This document shows, in pieces, positions 26,313-36,900 of a DNA stretch of 64,000 nucleotides. Both the position numbers and the translations under genes were made by a program. Under the pieces are notes generated by a model, which made no database searches, was not told the origin of the DNA, and saw only the letters and a list, made by a program, of their open reading frames with translations. The number at the start of each line of letters is the position of its first letter. Positions within the stretch are counted from its first letter, which is position 1. Origin of the DNA: Sphingomonas sp. TREG-RG-20F-R18-01 (GTDB lineage: Bacteria; Pseudomonadota; Alphaproteobacteria; Sphingomonadales; Sphingomonadaceae); NCBI RefSeq assembly GCF_022662475.1, contig NZ_JAKNQQ010000003.1, forward strand, positions 186,001 through 250,000, read 5' to 3'.

Positions 26313-27615
26313 CGTCATCTCCACCCAAAGCGATGGCCGCGAGCGGCAGGCGGAAGGTCACCTCGGCGCCGCTGCGGGGCTGGTTGCGTGCGCTGAGCGC
26401 GCCATCGAGCTTACGGGCGACGTTGCTCGCTAGAAACAGCCCCATGCCACGGCCGAGTTCATGCTTGGTACTGTTGTAAGGCTTTCCGATATTGCCGAGC
26501 TGTTCGGCGGCGAAGCCCGGCCCGGCGTCGCGGACGGTCAGCACCATGTCGCCGTCGTCGCGGGCCAGCGTAATGTCGATCCGCTGCGGCGAATATTCGG
26601 CCGCATTGTCCAGCAAGTTGAACACTGCTTGCTGCAGAACCACGTCGGATACGATCGGGACGTCGCGTCCGAACTGATCGTCATACGTGGCGTTGGCGAA
26701 GCTGCGCGCAGCGATCCAGTCGGCGATGACGCGGTCGACGAAGGCGCGGACCGTGGTGGCGGCGGACTGCTCGCCGCGCGCGTCGCCCGACGACAGCAGG
26801 ATGCTGGTCACGATCGCCTTGCAGCGCTGCACCTCCGCCTGCATTTCCTCGATATCGGACAGCAAGTCCGGATTGCGCGCGATCGCACCGTTCCGGCGCC
26901 AGTCCCCCAAGATTACGGAGAGCGAAGAGAGCGGCGTCCCCAGTTCGTGCGCCGCCCCGGAAGCGAGCATCCCGATCCGGACGATATGCTCCTCCTCGAC
27001 CGCTTGGCGCTCGATCTCGGCAAGGCGGTTGTCCTGCGCGCGCAGATTTCCGTTGATCCGCCCGACGAATGCGACCAGCAGGACCGCAACGAGGGCGAAA
27101 CAGACCCACATCCCCTGAACGTGCAAGGCAAACAGCGAGCGGTCGAATCCTGGCGGCAGGGTGATCGGACGGTAGAATGCGGTCAGCACGGCAAAGGACA
27201 GGCTGGTCGCGGCCACGATCGTCCACGCCGACCACCGCGCGAGCAGGACCGAGCCAAGAACGACCTGCAGGAGGAACAGCGACACGAAGGGATTGGTCGC
27301 GCCCCCACTGAGGTACAACTGACCACTCAGCGCGAGGACGTCGAGCAACAGGCCACCGAAGAGGGCGCCGTTGGTAATCGGGGACGCGAGACGCAGGCGC
27401 AACAGGCTGGCGGCGTTGAGAATAACGAGCGCCGTCAGCACGCTTAGCATCGCAAGCATCGGCAGGCGAATGCCAAACACTACGTTGGTCAGCAGGATCG
27501 TCGCCAACTGGCCGGCGACCGCCATCCAGCGCAACTCGACCAGCTGGAGCATGTTGGCATGGCCGGCCGTCTGCGACACGGGAACGCCGCGCCGGCCGGC
27601 CACCGCCTGGGTCAC
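26302..27615 (-). CDS. regB: RegB/PrrB-type redox sensor histidine kinase
   Basis: The GTG at 27615 overlaps the SURF1 stop codon (GTGA); 437 residues. Six hydrophobic segments (about residues 20-190) include the heptad GGATNPF, which binds ubiquinone in Rhodobacter RegB. The H-box is GAAHELGTPLSSLSV with His223, and Cys265 in VQRCKAI sits at the position of the redox-active cysteine of the family. N- and G-boxes follow (NLLDNAAEY, VRDAGPGFA, GRGMGLFLA). It senses quinone pool redox state and phosphorylates RegA. Placement beside cyo genes fits control of respiration. Confidence 0.92.
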   Translation of the reverse strand: MTQAVAGRRGVPVSQTAGHANMLQLVELRWMAVAGQLATILLTNVVFGIRLPMLAMLSVLTALVILNAASLLRLRLASPITNGALFGGLLLDVLALSGQLYLSGGATNPFVSLFLLQVVLGSVLLARWSAWTIVAATSLSFAVLTAFYRPITLPPGFDRSLFALHVQGMWVCFALVAVLLVAFVGRINGNLRAQDNRLAEIERQAVEEEHIVRIGMLASGAAHELGTPLSSLSVILGDWRRNGAIARNPDLLSDIEEMQAEVQRCKAIVTSILLSSGDARGEQSAATTVRAFVDRVIADWIAARSFANATYDDQFGRDVPIVSDVVLQQAVFNLLDNAAEYSPQRIDITLARDDGDMVLTVRDAGPGFAAEQLGNIGKPYNSTKHELGRGMGLFLASNVARKLDGALSARNQPRSGAEVTFRLPLAAIALGGDDDVD

Positions 27616-28313
27616 GCGCCGCGATCGGGTCGGCGGGGCCCCTGACGTATCCAGTACACGAATCCGGCGGTGCTCATGAGCGCGAGAATGTACCATGTGA
27701 CCGCATAAGCAAGATGACTGTTGGGAAAACGTATCACCGTAAGACCGCCAACCGGCGCGCCGGGGCGGGTGTCCGCTGCATCGGCATCGATGAAGTAGGG
27801 AAGCGCCGGGGTAACGCCGCGACGCGCCGCGATTGCGCCGACATCGCGGGAATACCAGCGCTCGGCACCCGGGTCATTTTTGCGCAGGAACCCACCGCGC
27901 GGCTCGGTTAGGCGGAGCAGGCCCGTCACCGTCGCCAAGCCCGTCGGCGGTGGCAAGGCGCGACGCACAGGGACATAGCCGCGGTTGATCAGCACGGTCG
28001 CCCCGCTCGTCAACCGCAGCGGGGTCATTGCCCAGAAACCGGGGCCGCGAACGGTCAAGGCCTGAACGAATGTGTCCTTGCCCGCGACGTACGCACCACG
28101 CGCCTGAACCCGCAGATAAGCGCTGTTCTGGTCGACGGTAGCAGGCGCGGGGACGGCGGCGGCGTGAACACGCGCATTCACGCGCGCGATCAGATCGAGC
28201 TTCCAGGCGCGTCGTTGCACCTGCCACGTGCCGAGCCCGAGCAGCGCGGCGATGACGAGGAGCCACGCCACCCCGACCGCGCCGCGCCGCGCGCGCTGTC
28301 CCGCCGTGGTCAC
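27612..28313 (-). CDS. SURF1-family oxidase assembly protein
   Basis: A 233-residue protein with a start GTG at 28313 overlapping the cyoD stop. An N-terminal membrane helix (GVAWLLVIAALLGLGTWQVQRRAWKLDLI) carries the typical LGxWQxxR motif, and a C-terminal helix (YAVTWYILALMSTAGFVYWI) closes a periplasmic domain with VLINRGYVP. SURF1 proteins help insert haem into subunit I of haem-copper oxidases. Here it is coupled by overlap to both the cyo genes and regB. Confidence 0.92.
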   Translation of the reverse strand: MTTAGQRARRGAVGVAWLLVIAALLGLGTWQVQRRAWKLDLIARVNARVHAAAVPAPATVDQNSAYLRVQARGAYVAGKDTFVQALTVRGPGFWAMTPLRLTSGATVLINRGYVPVRRALPPPTGLATVTGLLRLTEPRGGFLRKNDPGAERWYSRDVGAIAARRGVTPALPYFIDADAADTRPGAPVGGLTVIRFPNSHLAYAVTWYILALMSTAGFVYWIRQGPRRPDRGA

Positions 28314-28708
28314 CCCATCTGGCTCATGTCTTGGGTCGGCATCATGTTGGCGTTCATATGGTACATCACCCAGAGCGATCCGCTTAGTGCGATCCCGACG
28401 ATGACGATCGTGAAGATCAGCGCCATCATTGACCAGCCGCCCTCTGCCCGACGATTCATGTGCAGGAAGAAGATCATGTGGACCACCATCTGCACCGCGG
28501 CGAACGCCATGATGATCAGCGCGGTCGCCTGGTTGGTCAGCGTTCGCGTCATCACCAGCCAGAACGGAACCGCGGTCAGCACGACCGACAGGCCGAAACC
28601 GATCCCGTAGCTCTTGTACGAGCCGTGCGACTCTTCGTGTGCGAGGTCGTCGTGATGGCCGTTGCCGTGGTGGGCGTCGTGCGCGGCGTGGTGGAGGTCA
28701 GCGCTCAT
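28310..28708 (-). CDS. cyoD: Cytochrome o ubiquinol oxidase subunit IV
   Basis: A 132-residue membrane protein with three helices (SYKSYGIGFGLSVVLTAVPFWLVM, ATALIIMAFAAVQMVVHMIFFLHM, MMALIFTIVIVGIALSGSLWVMYHM). The N-terminus is rich in histidine (HHAAHDAHHGNGHHDD), which may bind metal or be a linker. It is a small accessory subunit needed for assembly and stability of the bo3 complex. Its ends overlap the neighbouring cyoC and SURF1 genes by four bases each. Confidence 0.93.
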   Translation of the reverse strand: MSADLHHAAHDAHHGNGHHDDLAHEESHGSYKSYGIGFGLSVVLTAVPFWLVMTRTLTNQATALIIMAFAAVQMVVHMIFFLHMNRRAEGGWSMMALIFTIVIVGIALSGSLWVMYHMNANMMPTQDMSQMG

Positions 28709-29328
28709 CGCAGCATTCCCATGAGATAGACGAAGGTGAAGACGCCGATCCAGATGACGTCAAGGAAGTGCCAGAACAGGCTGAGGCACATCAGGCGGCG
28801 CTGGTTGGCGGGGATCAGGCCCTTGACCTGAATTTGCACCATCAGCGTGAACAGCCAGATCAGCCCAAAGGTGACGTGGAGCCCGTGCGTCGCGACCAGC
28901 GTGAAGAACGACGATAGGAACGCGCTGCGTTGCGGCGTCGCGCCCTCATGGATCAGGTTGGCGAACTCGTACAGCTCGATGCTGATGAACGCGATGCCGA
29001 ACGCCGCGGTCACCGCGAGCCACGCCTGGGTCGCGCCGACCTTCTTGTTGGTCATCGCGAGCATCGCGAAGCCATAGGTGATCGACGAGAACAGCAGCAT
29101 CGACGTGTTGACCGCGACCAGCGGCAGCTCGAACAGCTGCTTGGGCCCCGGACCCCCGGCGTAGCTGGTCCCCAGCACGCCGTAGGTCGCGAACAGCATG
29201 GCGAAGATCAGGCAGTCGCTCATCAGGTAGAGCCAGAAGCCGAGCATCGTGCTCGACCCCTCGGCATGATGCGGCTCTTCGGCGAGGTGGAACGTGTCCA
29301 GATCGTAGTCGGTGGTGGTCGTGCTCAT
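28705..29328 (-). CDS. cyoC: Cytochrome o ubiquinol oxidase subunit III
   Basis: A 207-residue protein with five predicted membrane helices, including [25 protein letters not shown] and [25 protein letters not shown]. The [19 protein letters not shown] start matches CyoC. Family knowledge: subunit III stabilises the quinol oxidase and supports proton uptake. It overlaps cyoB and cyoD by four bases each, showing strict translational coupling. Confidence 0.94.
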   Translation of the reverse strand: MSTTTTDYDLDTFHLAEEPHHAEGSSTMLGFWLYLMSDCLIFAMLFATYGVLGTSYAGGPGPKQLFELPLVAVNTSMLLFSSITYGFAMLAMTNKKVGATQAWLAVTAAFGIAFISIELYEFANLIHEGATPQRSAFLSSFFTLVATHGLHVTFGLIWLFTLMVQIQVKGLIPANQRRLMCLSLFWHFLDVIWIGVFTFVYLMGMLR

Positions 29329-31340
29329 GCCTTTACCTCCGCGAGGATCGCGGTGCGGGCTTCTTCCTTTTCGGCGACGGTCGCTTTCGGGATGTAGAAG
29401 TCACGCTTGTAGATGAACGTGTGGCCGATCGCGACCGCCAGGATCCCGACGAAGCTGATCGCCGCAAGCCACCACACGTACCAGATCATGCCGACCGAGA
29501 AGCCGACGCTGAGCCCGGCAAGGATCACGCCGGTACCGGTGTTCGATGGCATGTGGATGTCCTTGAAGCCAGTCGTCGGACGCTCGTAGCCGCGTGCCTT
29601 CATGTCGGCCCACGCATCGCCCTGGTGGATCACCGGAGTGAACGCGAAGTTATAGTCTGGCGGCGGCGACGAGGTTGCCCATTCGAGCGTGCGACCGTTC
29701 CACGGGTCACCGGTGGTGTCGCGAAGCTTCTCGCGATCGCGCACGCTGACCGCGAACTGCAGCAGCATGGCACCGATGCCGGCTGCGATGAGCAACGCAC
29801 CGATCCCTGCGATGATGAACCAGATCTGCAGGCTCGGGTCATCGAAGGTGCGCAGGCGACGCGTCACGCCCATCAGGCCGAGCACGTAGAGCGGCATGAA
29901 CGCGAGGTAGAAGCCCACGACCCAGCACCAGAACGACACCTTGCCCCAGAACTGGTTGAGCTTGAACCCGAACGCCTTGGGGAACCAGTAGTTGATCCCG
30001 GCGAAGGCCCCGAACACCACGCCACCGATGATGACGTTGTGGAAATGCGCCACGAGGAACAGCGAGTTGTGGAGCACGAAGTCGGCTGGCGGCACCGCGA
30101 GCAGGACGCCGGTCATGCCGCCGATCGTGAAGGTGATCATGAACGCGATCGTCCACATCATCGGCAGTTCGAAGCGCACCCGGCCACGGTACATGGTGAA
30201 CAGCCAGTTGAAGATCTTCGCACCCGTCGGGATCGAGATGATCATCGTGGTGATGCCGAAGAACGAGTTGACGCTCGCGCCCGACCCCATGGTGAAGAAG
30301 TGGTGCAGCCAGACGAGGTAGGCGAGCAGGGTGATGACCATGGTCGCATACACCATCGAGGTGTAGCCGAAGATCCGCTTGCCCGAGAAGGTCGAGGTGA
30401 CCTCGCTGAACACGCCGAACATCGGGAGAATCAGGATGTAAACTTCCGGGTGGCCCCAGATCCAGATCAGGTTGACGTACATCATCGGGTTACCGCCGAG
30501 CGTGTTCGTAAAGAACGCGGTATCGGCGTAGCGGTCGAGGCTGAGCAGTGCGAGCACTGCGGTCAGGACCGGGAAGGCGGCGACGATCAGGATGTTGGTG
30601 CAGAGCGCGGTCCAGCAGAAGATCGGCATCTTCATCATGGTCATGCCCGGCGCGCGCATCTTGACGATGGTGGCGATCAGGTTGACGCCCGACAGCAGCG
30701 TGCCGACACCCGCAATCTGGAGCGACCAGATGTAATAATCGACGCCGACGCCCGGGCTGTAGTTGATCCCCGAGAGCGGCGGCATGGCGAGCCAGCCGGT
30801 CTGCGCGAATTCGCCGACGAACAGGCTCATCATGATGATCACCGCGCCTGCGGTCGTCATCCAGAAGCTGAAGTTGTTGAGGAAGGGGAAGGACACGTCG
30901 CGCGCACCGATCTGGAGCGGGACGACGTAGTTCATCAGCCCGGTCACGAACGGCATCGCGACGAAGAAGATCATGATGACACCGTGGGCGGTGAACACCT
31001 GGTCGTAATGGTGCGCGTTGAGATAGCCTTCGTTGCCGAACGCCATCGCCTGCTGCGCGCGCATCATGATCGCGTCGGAGAAGCCACGCAGCAGCATGAC
31101 GATCCCGAGGATCATGTACATGATGCCGATCTTCTTGTGATCGACGCTGGTGAACCACTCCTTCCAGAGATAGCCCCAGAGCTTGAAATAAGTGATCGCC
31201 GACAGCAGCGCGATCCCGCCGAGCGCGACGCCACAGAAGGTGGCGACGACGATCGGTTCGTGAAGCGGGAGCGACTCAAGCGTGAAGCGGCCGAGGATCG
31301 GACTGACGTTGAGGGGTGAAGCTTGCATGGTACTGGCCAT
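29325..31340 (-). CDS. cyoB: Cytochrome o ubiquinol oxidase subunit I
   Basis: The 671-residue catalytic subunit of an inner-membrane bo3-type quinol oxidase. Haem b, haem o3 and CuB sites are recognisable: [25 protein letters not shown] with the His-Tyr pair of the active centre, the HHFFTMG histidine pair, and [11 protein letters not shown]. It reduces oxygen to water with quinol electrons and pumps protons. The gene starts directly after the cyoA stop codon. Confidence 0.96.
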   Translation of the reverse strand: MASTMQASPLNVSPILGRFTLESLPLHEPIVVATFCGVALGGIALLSAITYFKLWGYLWKEWFTSVDHKKIGIMYMILGIVMLLRGFSDAIMMRAQQAMAFGNEGYLNAHHYDQVFTAHGVIMIFFVAMPFVTGLMNYVVPLQIGARDVSFPFLNNFSFWMTTAGAVIIMMSLFVGEFAQTGWLAMPPLSGINYSPGVGVDYYIWSLQIAGVGTLLSGVNLIATIVKMRAPGMTMMKMPIFCWTALCTNILIVAAFPVLTAVLALLSLDRYADTAFFTNTLGGNPMMYVNLIWIWGHPEVYILILPMFGVFSEVTSTFSGKRIFGYTSMVYATMVITLLAYLVWLHHFFTMGSGASVNSFFGITTMIISIPTGAKIFNWLFTMYRGRVRFELPMMWTIAFMITFTIGGMTGVLLAVPPADFVLHNSLFLVAHFHNVIIGGVVFGAFAGINYWFPKAFGFKLNQFWGKVSFWCWVVGFYLAFMPLYVLGLMGVTRRLRTFDDPSLQIWFIIAGIGALLIAAGIGAMLLQFAVSVRDREKLRDTTGDPWNGRTLEWATSSPPPDYNFAFTPVIHQGDAWADMKARGYERPTTGFKDIHMPSNTGTGVILAGLSVGFSVGMIWYVWWLAAISFVGILAVAIGHTFIYKRDFYIPKATVAEKEEARTAILAEVKA

Positions 31341-32447
31341 TTAGAGGGGGCGCTGCTTGGGCGTATTGGACTCTTCCGGTTTCGAAGGTCCGCGTTGCGG
31401 GATGTCGGACGGGCTTTTGGGCGGCGCGTGGCCGGCGTCCCGTGTCGTCAGCGGCTCGGAAACACGATGCCCTTCCGCCGTACCGCTGTTGGGCATGCCT
31501 TCCATCGCCGCGCTGTCTTGCATGTCTTTCTTCATCATGTCGCTCATGCAGGTCGTGCCGGGACGAATGCACTGGTTGACGACGGCACTGAAGATGCCGG
31601 GATCGACGTTCGCGAACCGCATGACCGGAACCTTCTCCGAAGGCTTCTCGAGCTTCAGATAATCGGCGCGGGTCAGCGTCGCGCCGGCCGCCTTGTTGCG
31701 GGCGATCCAGGCGGCGAAATCGGCGTCGTTCAGACCGTGGAACCGGAACCGCATCCCCGAAAAGCCTGCGCCCGAATAGTTGGACGAGAAGCCTTCGTAA
31801 TTGCCCGGCTTGTTGATGACCGCGTTCAGCTGCGTCTCCATCGACGGCATCGCGTAGATCATCCCGGCAAGCGTCGGCACGTAGAAGGCGTTCATCACCG
31901 AGGACGAGGTAATCCGAAAGTGGATAGGCCGGTCGATCGGCGCTGCCAGCTCGTTCACGGTCGCAATGCCATATTGCGGATAGACGAACATCCACTTCCA
32001 ATCGAGTGCGATCACTTCGACCTCGAGCGGCTTGACGTTTGCCACCAGCGGTTTGCCCGCGGCAAGTCGGCTGATCGGACGATAGGGGTCGAGCAGGTGA
32101 GTCGCGGTCCAGGTCACCGCGCCAAGACAGATCACGATCAGCAGCGGAGCCGCCCAGATCAGCAATTCGAGCTGCGACGAGTGATCCCAATCGGGTTCAT
32201 AGGTCGCGTCTTCGTTGGTGGCGCGATAGCGCCACGCGAACAGGCCGACCAATCCGATCACCGGCACGACGATCAACAGCATCAGCGCGGTCGAAAAAAC
32301 CACGAGATCGCGCTGCTGCAACGCAACATCGCCGGCAGGGTGCATTACGACCATGTTGCAACCGCTCAGGAGCAGCGCAAGCGTCCCGCCGGCAGCAAGC
32401 TTGCGACTCGGACGGCGGAGATTCGGGGAAAGACGAAGGAATGCCAT
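31341..32447 (-). CDS. cyoA: Cytochrome o ubiquinol oxidase subunit II (lipoprotein)
   Basis: A 368-residue protein. The N-terminus ends in lipobox LLSGC (Cys30); two membrane helices follow (VVFSTALMLLIVVPVIGLVGLFAWRY, LLIWAAPLLIVICLGAVTW) and then a periplasmic cupredoxin domain (VIALDWKWMFVYPQYGIATVNE). The CuA ligands of cytochrome c oxidases are absent, as in quinol oxidases. The C-terminal 70 residues are an extra tail rich in Met, Pro and charged residues that the second CyoA of this window lacks. It opens the cyoABCD-surf1-regBA operon. Confidence 0.94.
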   Translation of the reverse strand: MAFLRLSPNLRRPSRKLAAGGTLALLLSGCNMVVMHPAGDVALQQRDLVVFSTALMLLIVVPVIGLVGLFAWRYRATNEDATYEPDWDHSSQLELLIWAAPLLIVICLGAVTWTATHLLDPYRPISRLAAGKPLVANVKPLEVEVIALDWKWMFVYPQYGIATVNELAAPIDRPIHFRITSSSVMNAFYVPTLAGMIYAMPSMETQLNAVINKPGNYEGFSSNYSGAGFSGMRFRFHGLNDADFAAWIARNKAAGATLTRADYLKLEKPSEKVPVMRFANVDPGIFSAVVNQCIRPGTTCMSDMMKKDMQDSAAMEGMPNSGTAEGHRVSEPLTTRDAGHAPPKSPSDIPQRGPSKPEESNTPKQRPL

Positions 32448-32480
32448 GGCGGCGCGCTATACACAGATGCTGCGCTGCGA

Positions 32481-32501
32481 CATTGGACATTTTGTCCAAT
32501 G
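32481..32501. promoter_or_regulatory. 21-bp perfect palindrome between cyoA and the MFS gene
   Basis: Arms CATTGGACA and TGTCCAATG surround a TTT centre. It lies 34 bp upstream of the leftward cyoA start and 73 bp upstream of the rightward MFS start, in the 126-bp shared promoter region. The geometry is that of an operator for a dimeric repressor or activator. The protein cannot be named, and the region may serve one or both genes. Confidence 0.6.
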
Positions 32502-32573
32502 CCGCATTGTCGTGATATAAGGCATAGGCTCCGAAGCCGACCGATCGTCCACCGGTCCAGGAAGACGCGAACG

Positions 32574-33908
32574 ATGACAGTACAAACCGCCTCCCACAAT
32601 GCCGAGCGTGACGCGCGCGCGATCAACGCGCGCCACGCCCATGGTCATGGACACGTCGACCCGAACGAGATCGCCATCGGCGTTGTCATCGGGCGCACGT
32701 CCGAATTTTTCGACTTTTTCGTCTATGCGATCGCGTCGGTGCTGGTTTTTCCGGCGTTGATCTTTCCGTTCGCGGATCGGCTGACCGGTACGCTGTACTC
32801 GTTCGGAATTTTTGCCCTGGCGTTCATCGCGCGCCCGGTCGGGTCGATGATCTTTCTCGCGGTCGATGCGGTGCTTGGCCGCGGGACCAAGCTGACGATC
32901 GCGCTTTTCATGCTCGGCGGGTCGACCGCCGCGGTCGCGTTCCTGCCGGGCTATGAGACGATCGGCGGATGGGCGATCGTGTTGCTGGCGATCTTCCGGA
33001 TCGGCCAGGGCATCGCCCTTGGCGGTGCCTGGGACGGCCTGGCCTCGCTGCTCGCGCTGAATGCGCCCGAGAACAAGCGCGGCTGGTATGCCATGATCCC
33101 GCAGCTCGGCGCGCCGCTTGGCCTGATCGTCGCGAGTGCCTTGTTCGCCTTCTTCCTCAGCACGTTGTCGCTTGCCGATTTCCTCGACTGGGGATGGCGG
33201 TATCCGTTCTTCGTGGCGTTCGCGATCAACGTCGTCGCGCTGTTCGCACGGCTGCGGATGGTATCGACTCCGCATTATGAGGCGATGTTCGAAAGCCGCG
33301 AGCTCGAGCCGTCGAACGTGCTCGAAACCATTCGCAGCGACTGGCGCAACATTGTGATCGGGGCGTTTGCGCCGCTGGCGAGTTTTGCGCTGTTCCACAT
33401 GGTCACCGTTTTTCCGCTGTCCTGGGTGAATCTGTTTACGAAGCAGAGCCCCGAACGGTTCCTTTCGATCGAAATCCTTGGTGGGGTCGTGGGCGTCGTG
33501 GGCGTGATCGCATCGGGCGTGATCGCCGATCGGGTCGGCCGGCGGTATCTGCTTGGCGTGACCGCGGCGGGGATCGCGGCGTTCAGCGGGTTCGCCCCGC
33601 AGCTGTTGAGCGCGGGCTACACGGGCGAGCTCACGTTCGTGCTGGTCGGTTTTGCCTTGCTAGGCGTGGCGTTCGGCCAGTCTTCGGGCGCGGTCGCCGC
33701 CAATTTCGGCAGCGCGCGGCGTTATACCGGCGCGGCACTGACGTCCGATCTGGCATGGCTCGTCGGTGCGGGCTTCGCGCCGCTCGTGGCCCTGGTGCTC
33801 GCGAGCAATTTCGGACTGCTCGCGGCGGGTGCCTATCTCCTCTCGGGCGCGCTGGCGACGCTGATCGCGCTTGGCGTCAACAAGGAGCTGGGACGTCGAA
33901 TTGCCTGA
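32574..33908 (+). CDS. MFS transporter of the metabolite:H+ symporter type
   Basis: The ATG at 32574 gives 444 residues. A His-rich N-terminus (NARHAHGHGHVDPNE) precedes twelve predicted helices. Motifs include GRTSEFFDFFVYAIAS, close to the metabolite:H+ symporter pattern (EWYDFxxY), RPVGSMIFLAVDAVLGR with the MFS loop 2-3, and GVIADRVGRRYLL in the second half. Substrates of this group are often organic acids such as citrate or alpha-ketoglutarate. It is divergent from cyoA, sharing a palindromic region, and convergent with the Mfd-like gene. Confidence 0.88.
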   Translation: MTVQTASHNAERDARAINARHAHGHGHVDPNEIAIGVVIGRTSEFFDFFVYAIASVLVFPALIFPFADRLTGTLYSFGIFALAFIARPVGSMIFLAVDAVLGRGTKLTIALFMLGGSTAAVAFLPGYETIGGWAIVLLAIFRIGQGIALGGAWDGLASLLALNAPENKRGWYAMIPQLGAPLGLIVASALFAFFLSTLSLADFLDWGWRYPFFVAFAINVVALFARLRMVSTPHYEAMFESRELEPSNVLETIRSDWRNIVIGAFAPLASFALFHMVTVFPLSWVNLFTKQSPERFLSIEILGGVVGVVGVIASGVIADRVGRRYLLGVTAAGIAAFSGFAPQLLSAGYTGELTFVLVGFALLGVAFGQSSGAVAANFGSARRYTGAALTSDLAWLVGAGFAPLVALVLASNFGLLAAGAYLLSGALATLIALGVNKELGRRIA

Positions 33909-33915
33909 GTTCTCC

Positions 33916-33941
33916 ATGACCCCGGCGGTTGCCGGGGTCAT
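33916..33941. terminator. Bidirectional hairpin between convergent MFS and Mfd-like genes
   Basis: ATGACCCCGGC and GCCGGGGTCAT form an 11-bp perfect stem with a GGTT loop. It sits between the MFS stop (33908) and the stop codon of the leftward helicase gene, with one base of overlap. It is a plausible terminator for both, although no long T-run follows on either strand. Confidence 0.7.
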
Positions 33942-36900
33942 CAGGCGACGAGCTCTTCCAGCAAGGCCGTGACCCGGTCGGTCCGGATTGCGTCCTCGGT
34001 CGGTTCCGTAAGCAGGAACCGGCCGTTTTTTTCGACCAGCCCGGCGTCCGCGGTATCGGCGGTAAAATCACGCCGCGGCGTCAGCGCGATCGCTGCGGAC
34101 CCGGCGTCGATCCGTTCGACCCGCGCATCGCGCGCTAGCAACCGCACCCGGGCTCGCGCCAGCAGCGAAATCGCATCGTCTGGCAGCGCGCCGAAGCGGT
34201 CGACCAATTCGTCTTCGAACGCATCGAGGTTCGAACCGTCCGCTATCCGGCTCAGCCGGATGTAGAGTGACAGGCGGATGTCGTCCTCAGGGATCCACGT
34301 CGCCGAAAACCCTCCGGCTGCGCCAAGGTTCAATTCCGGGGTCCAGCGTTCGGCATCCTCGCCGCGCGCCTGACGCAACGCACCGCCAAGCAGATGCTGG
34401 TACAGGTCGATCCCGATCAGCTTGGTATGGCCCGCCTGGGTCTCTCCGAGCAGATCGCCGGCGCCCCGCATGTCGAGGTCTTGCGCGCTGATATCGAAGC
34501 CGGCGCCTAGCCGGTCGAACGTCGCTAAGGTCCGCAGTCGCTTGAGCGTGCGTTCGGCAATCGCATCCCCCGAGGCGGTCAGCAGGATGACCTGTCCGCG
34601 ACGGTTCCCGCGTCCGACCCGTCCGCGAAGCTGGTGCAACTGCGCCAGTCCGAACCGGTCCGCCCGCCATACGATCATGGCGTTGGCCCGCGGAACGTCG
34701 AGCCCGGCTTCGATGATGTTCGTCGCCAGCAGCACGTCGCCGTGTCCGTCGGAAAAGCGCACCATGACATCGTCGATCTCGGCGGCGGGCATCTTGCCGT
34801 GCGCCTCGACGATGCTGAGGCCGGGCACTGCCGCACGCAGCTTGGCGCCGAAGCTGGCCATGTCCTCGATCCGCGGAACGACGACGAAGCTTTGTCCGCC
34901 GCGGGCCTTTTCGCGAAGCAATGCGGTCCGGATCCGCACGTCGTCGAACTGGTCGAGGCTGGTGCGAATGGGTTGGCGGCGGGCCGGGGGCGTCGCGATG
35001 ATCGAAATCTGCTGCAGTCCGACGAGCGCCATCTGAAGCGTCCGGGGGATCGGCGTTGCGCTCAGCGTCAGGAGATGGATTTCGCCCGATCCCCGGAGCC
35101 GGGCCTTGTCAGCCGCGCCAAACCGCTGCTCCTCGTCGATGATCACCAGGCCGAGGTTGGCATAGCTCACTCCCTTCGCCATGACGGCACCCGTTCCGAT
35201 GACGACGTTGATCGATCCATCGGCAAGCCCTGCCTTGACCGCTCGCTTCTCGGCCGCGCTCGACAGGCGGGACAGCCCGGCGACGACGATGCCCGCCGCG
35301 TCGAATCGTTTCCGGAAACTCTCGAGATGCTGCCTTACGAGCACCGTCGTCGGGGCGGCGACGACGACCTGATGCCCCGACAGGGCCGCGATGGCGGCGG
35401 CCCGCAACGCGACCTCGGTCTTGCCGTAACCGACGTCGCCGACGACCAGCCGATCCATCGGACGCCCCCGCGCGAGATCCTCCCGCACGGCATTGATTGC
35501 GCGGGTCTGGTCCGCAGTCTCGTTGAATGCGAACCCGTTCGCGAACCGCTCATACGCGGACGGGTCGGGCGTCAGGGCGGGAGCCTCGAGCATCTCGCGG
35601 GTGCGGGCGAGCTCGGTCAGCCCCCTGGCGCTTTCGGCGATAGCGGCATCAATGTCGCCGCGGCGTTTCTGCCAGGACGACCCATCGAGCTTGTCGAGCG
35701 TCACCGCTTCGGCATCCGCGCCGTAGCGCCAGATCCGGTCCGCATCGTCGATCGCGACCAGTCGCCGTGCCCCGCCGGCATATTCGAGCGCGATCATTTC
35801 GCCCGATGTCGCCTCGGCCCGGGGGGCAGGTTCGAGACCCAGCACGAGGCCGACCCCGTGATCTTCGTGGACGACGACGTCCCCGATGCGGATTTCCGCG
35901 CTGCCGAGCAGAGGATTCGTTGCACCGGGGAGGGCGTCGTCCAGCAAGGCACGGCTCCCGAGCAGATCCGCTGCGGCGATCACGATGCGTTGATCGTCGA
36001 CGAAGCCGCAGTCCACCGGCATGGTGATCGTCGTGGCCGTCCCGGGTGCCAGCGCACGGATCGCGGCCCAGTCTGCGGCCTCGGCAAAAGTGATTCCGAG
36101 TCGTTTGGCAATGCGGCCGCGCAGGAAGCGCACGTCGCGCGTGCTTCCTGCCAGGATCAGGACGTGATCCTCCAACAGAGGCTTGGCAAAGCGCGCCAGT
36201 TTGGCGAGCGGTGCCTTGACTTCGGCAAAGCGCGGTACGTCCGCCACCTGTCCGTCGAAGGTCAATGGCGTCCAATCCTCGAGCGCCGCCGCCCAGCAGT
36301 CGTCCTCGATCGCATCGATCTTGCCGGTACCGCGGGCCGCGACGTCGGCGGCGAGCTGAAGAAAGCGCTTGCGGCGCGCATCGGCCTTCGGCGCCATGGC
36401 AATCCGCGCCGGCGTCATGTGATCCAGGATCGCCACGGGGCTCTGCATCGGTGGTTCGGCCGCGCGTCCGATTTCAAGCAGGCCAAGATCGTCGAGCGTG
36501 CGTTGCGTGGCCGGATCGAAGGATCGGATCGCCGAAATCTCGCCATCAACGACATCGATCCGCGCGGGGCGGACAGCATCGGCGGGGAAGATGTCGATCA
36601 CTTCGCCACGCACGGCAACTTCGCCGGGTTCGTCGACGCGGTCGTCCGCGACGTAGCCGAGCTCCTCGACCATCCCTGCAAAGGCATCGGTATCGATCGC
36701 GTCCCCGATCCGCATGGTGGGCGGCGCGCGATCGAAGGCGGCAGGCGTGGGATACCTGCGTGCCGCGGCCTCGCCGCTCAGGATCAGCGCCAGCGGGGAA
36801 CGCCGTGGGTCCATTTGCGCAAGGCGCAAGGCATGCAGGGTCGCGACACGGCGCCCGGCATTTGCGGGGGACGCTGGAGCGATATCCCCGGGCAGCGTAT

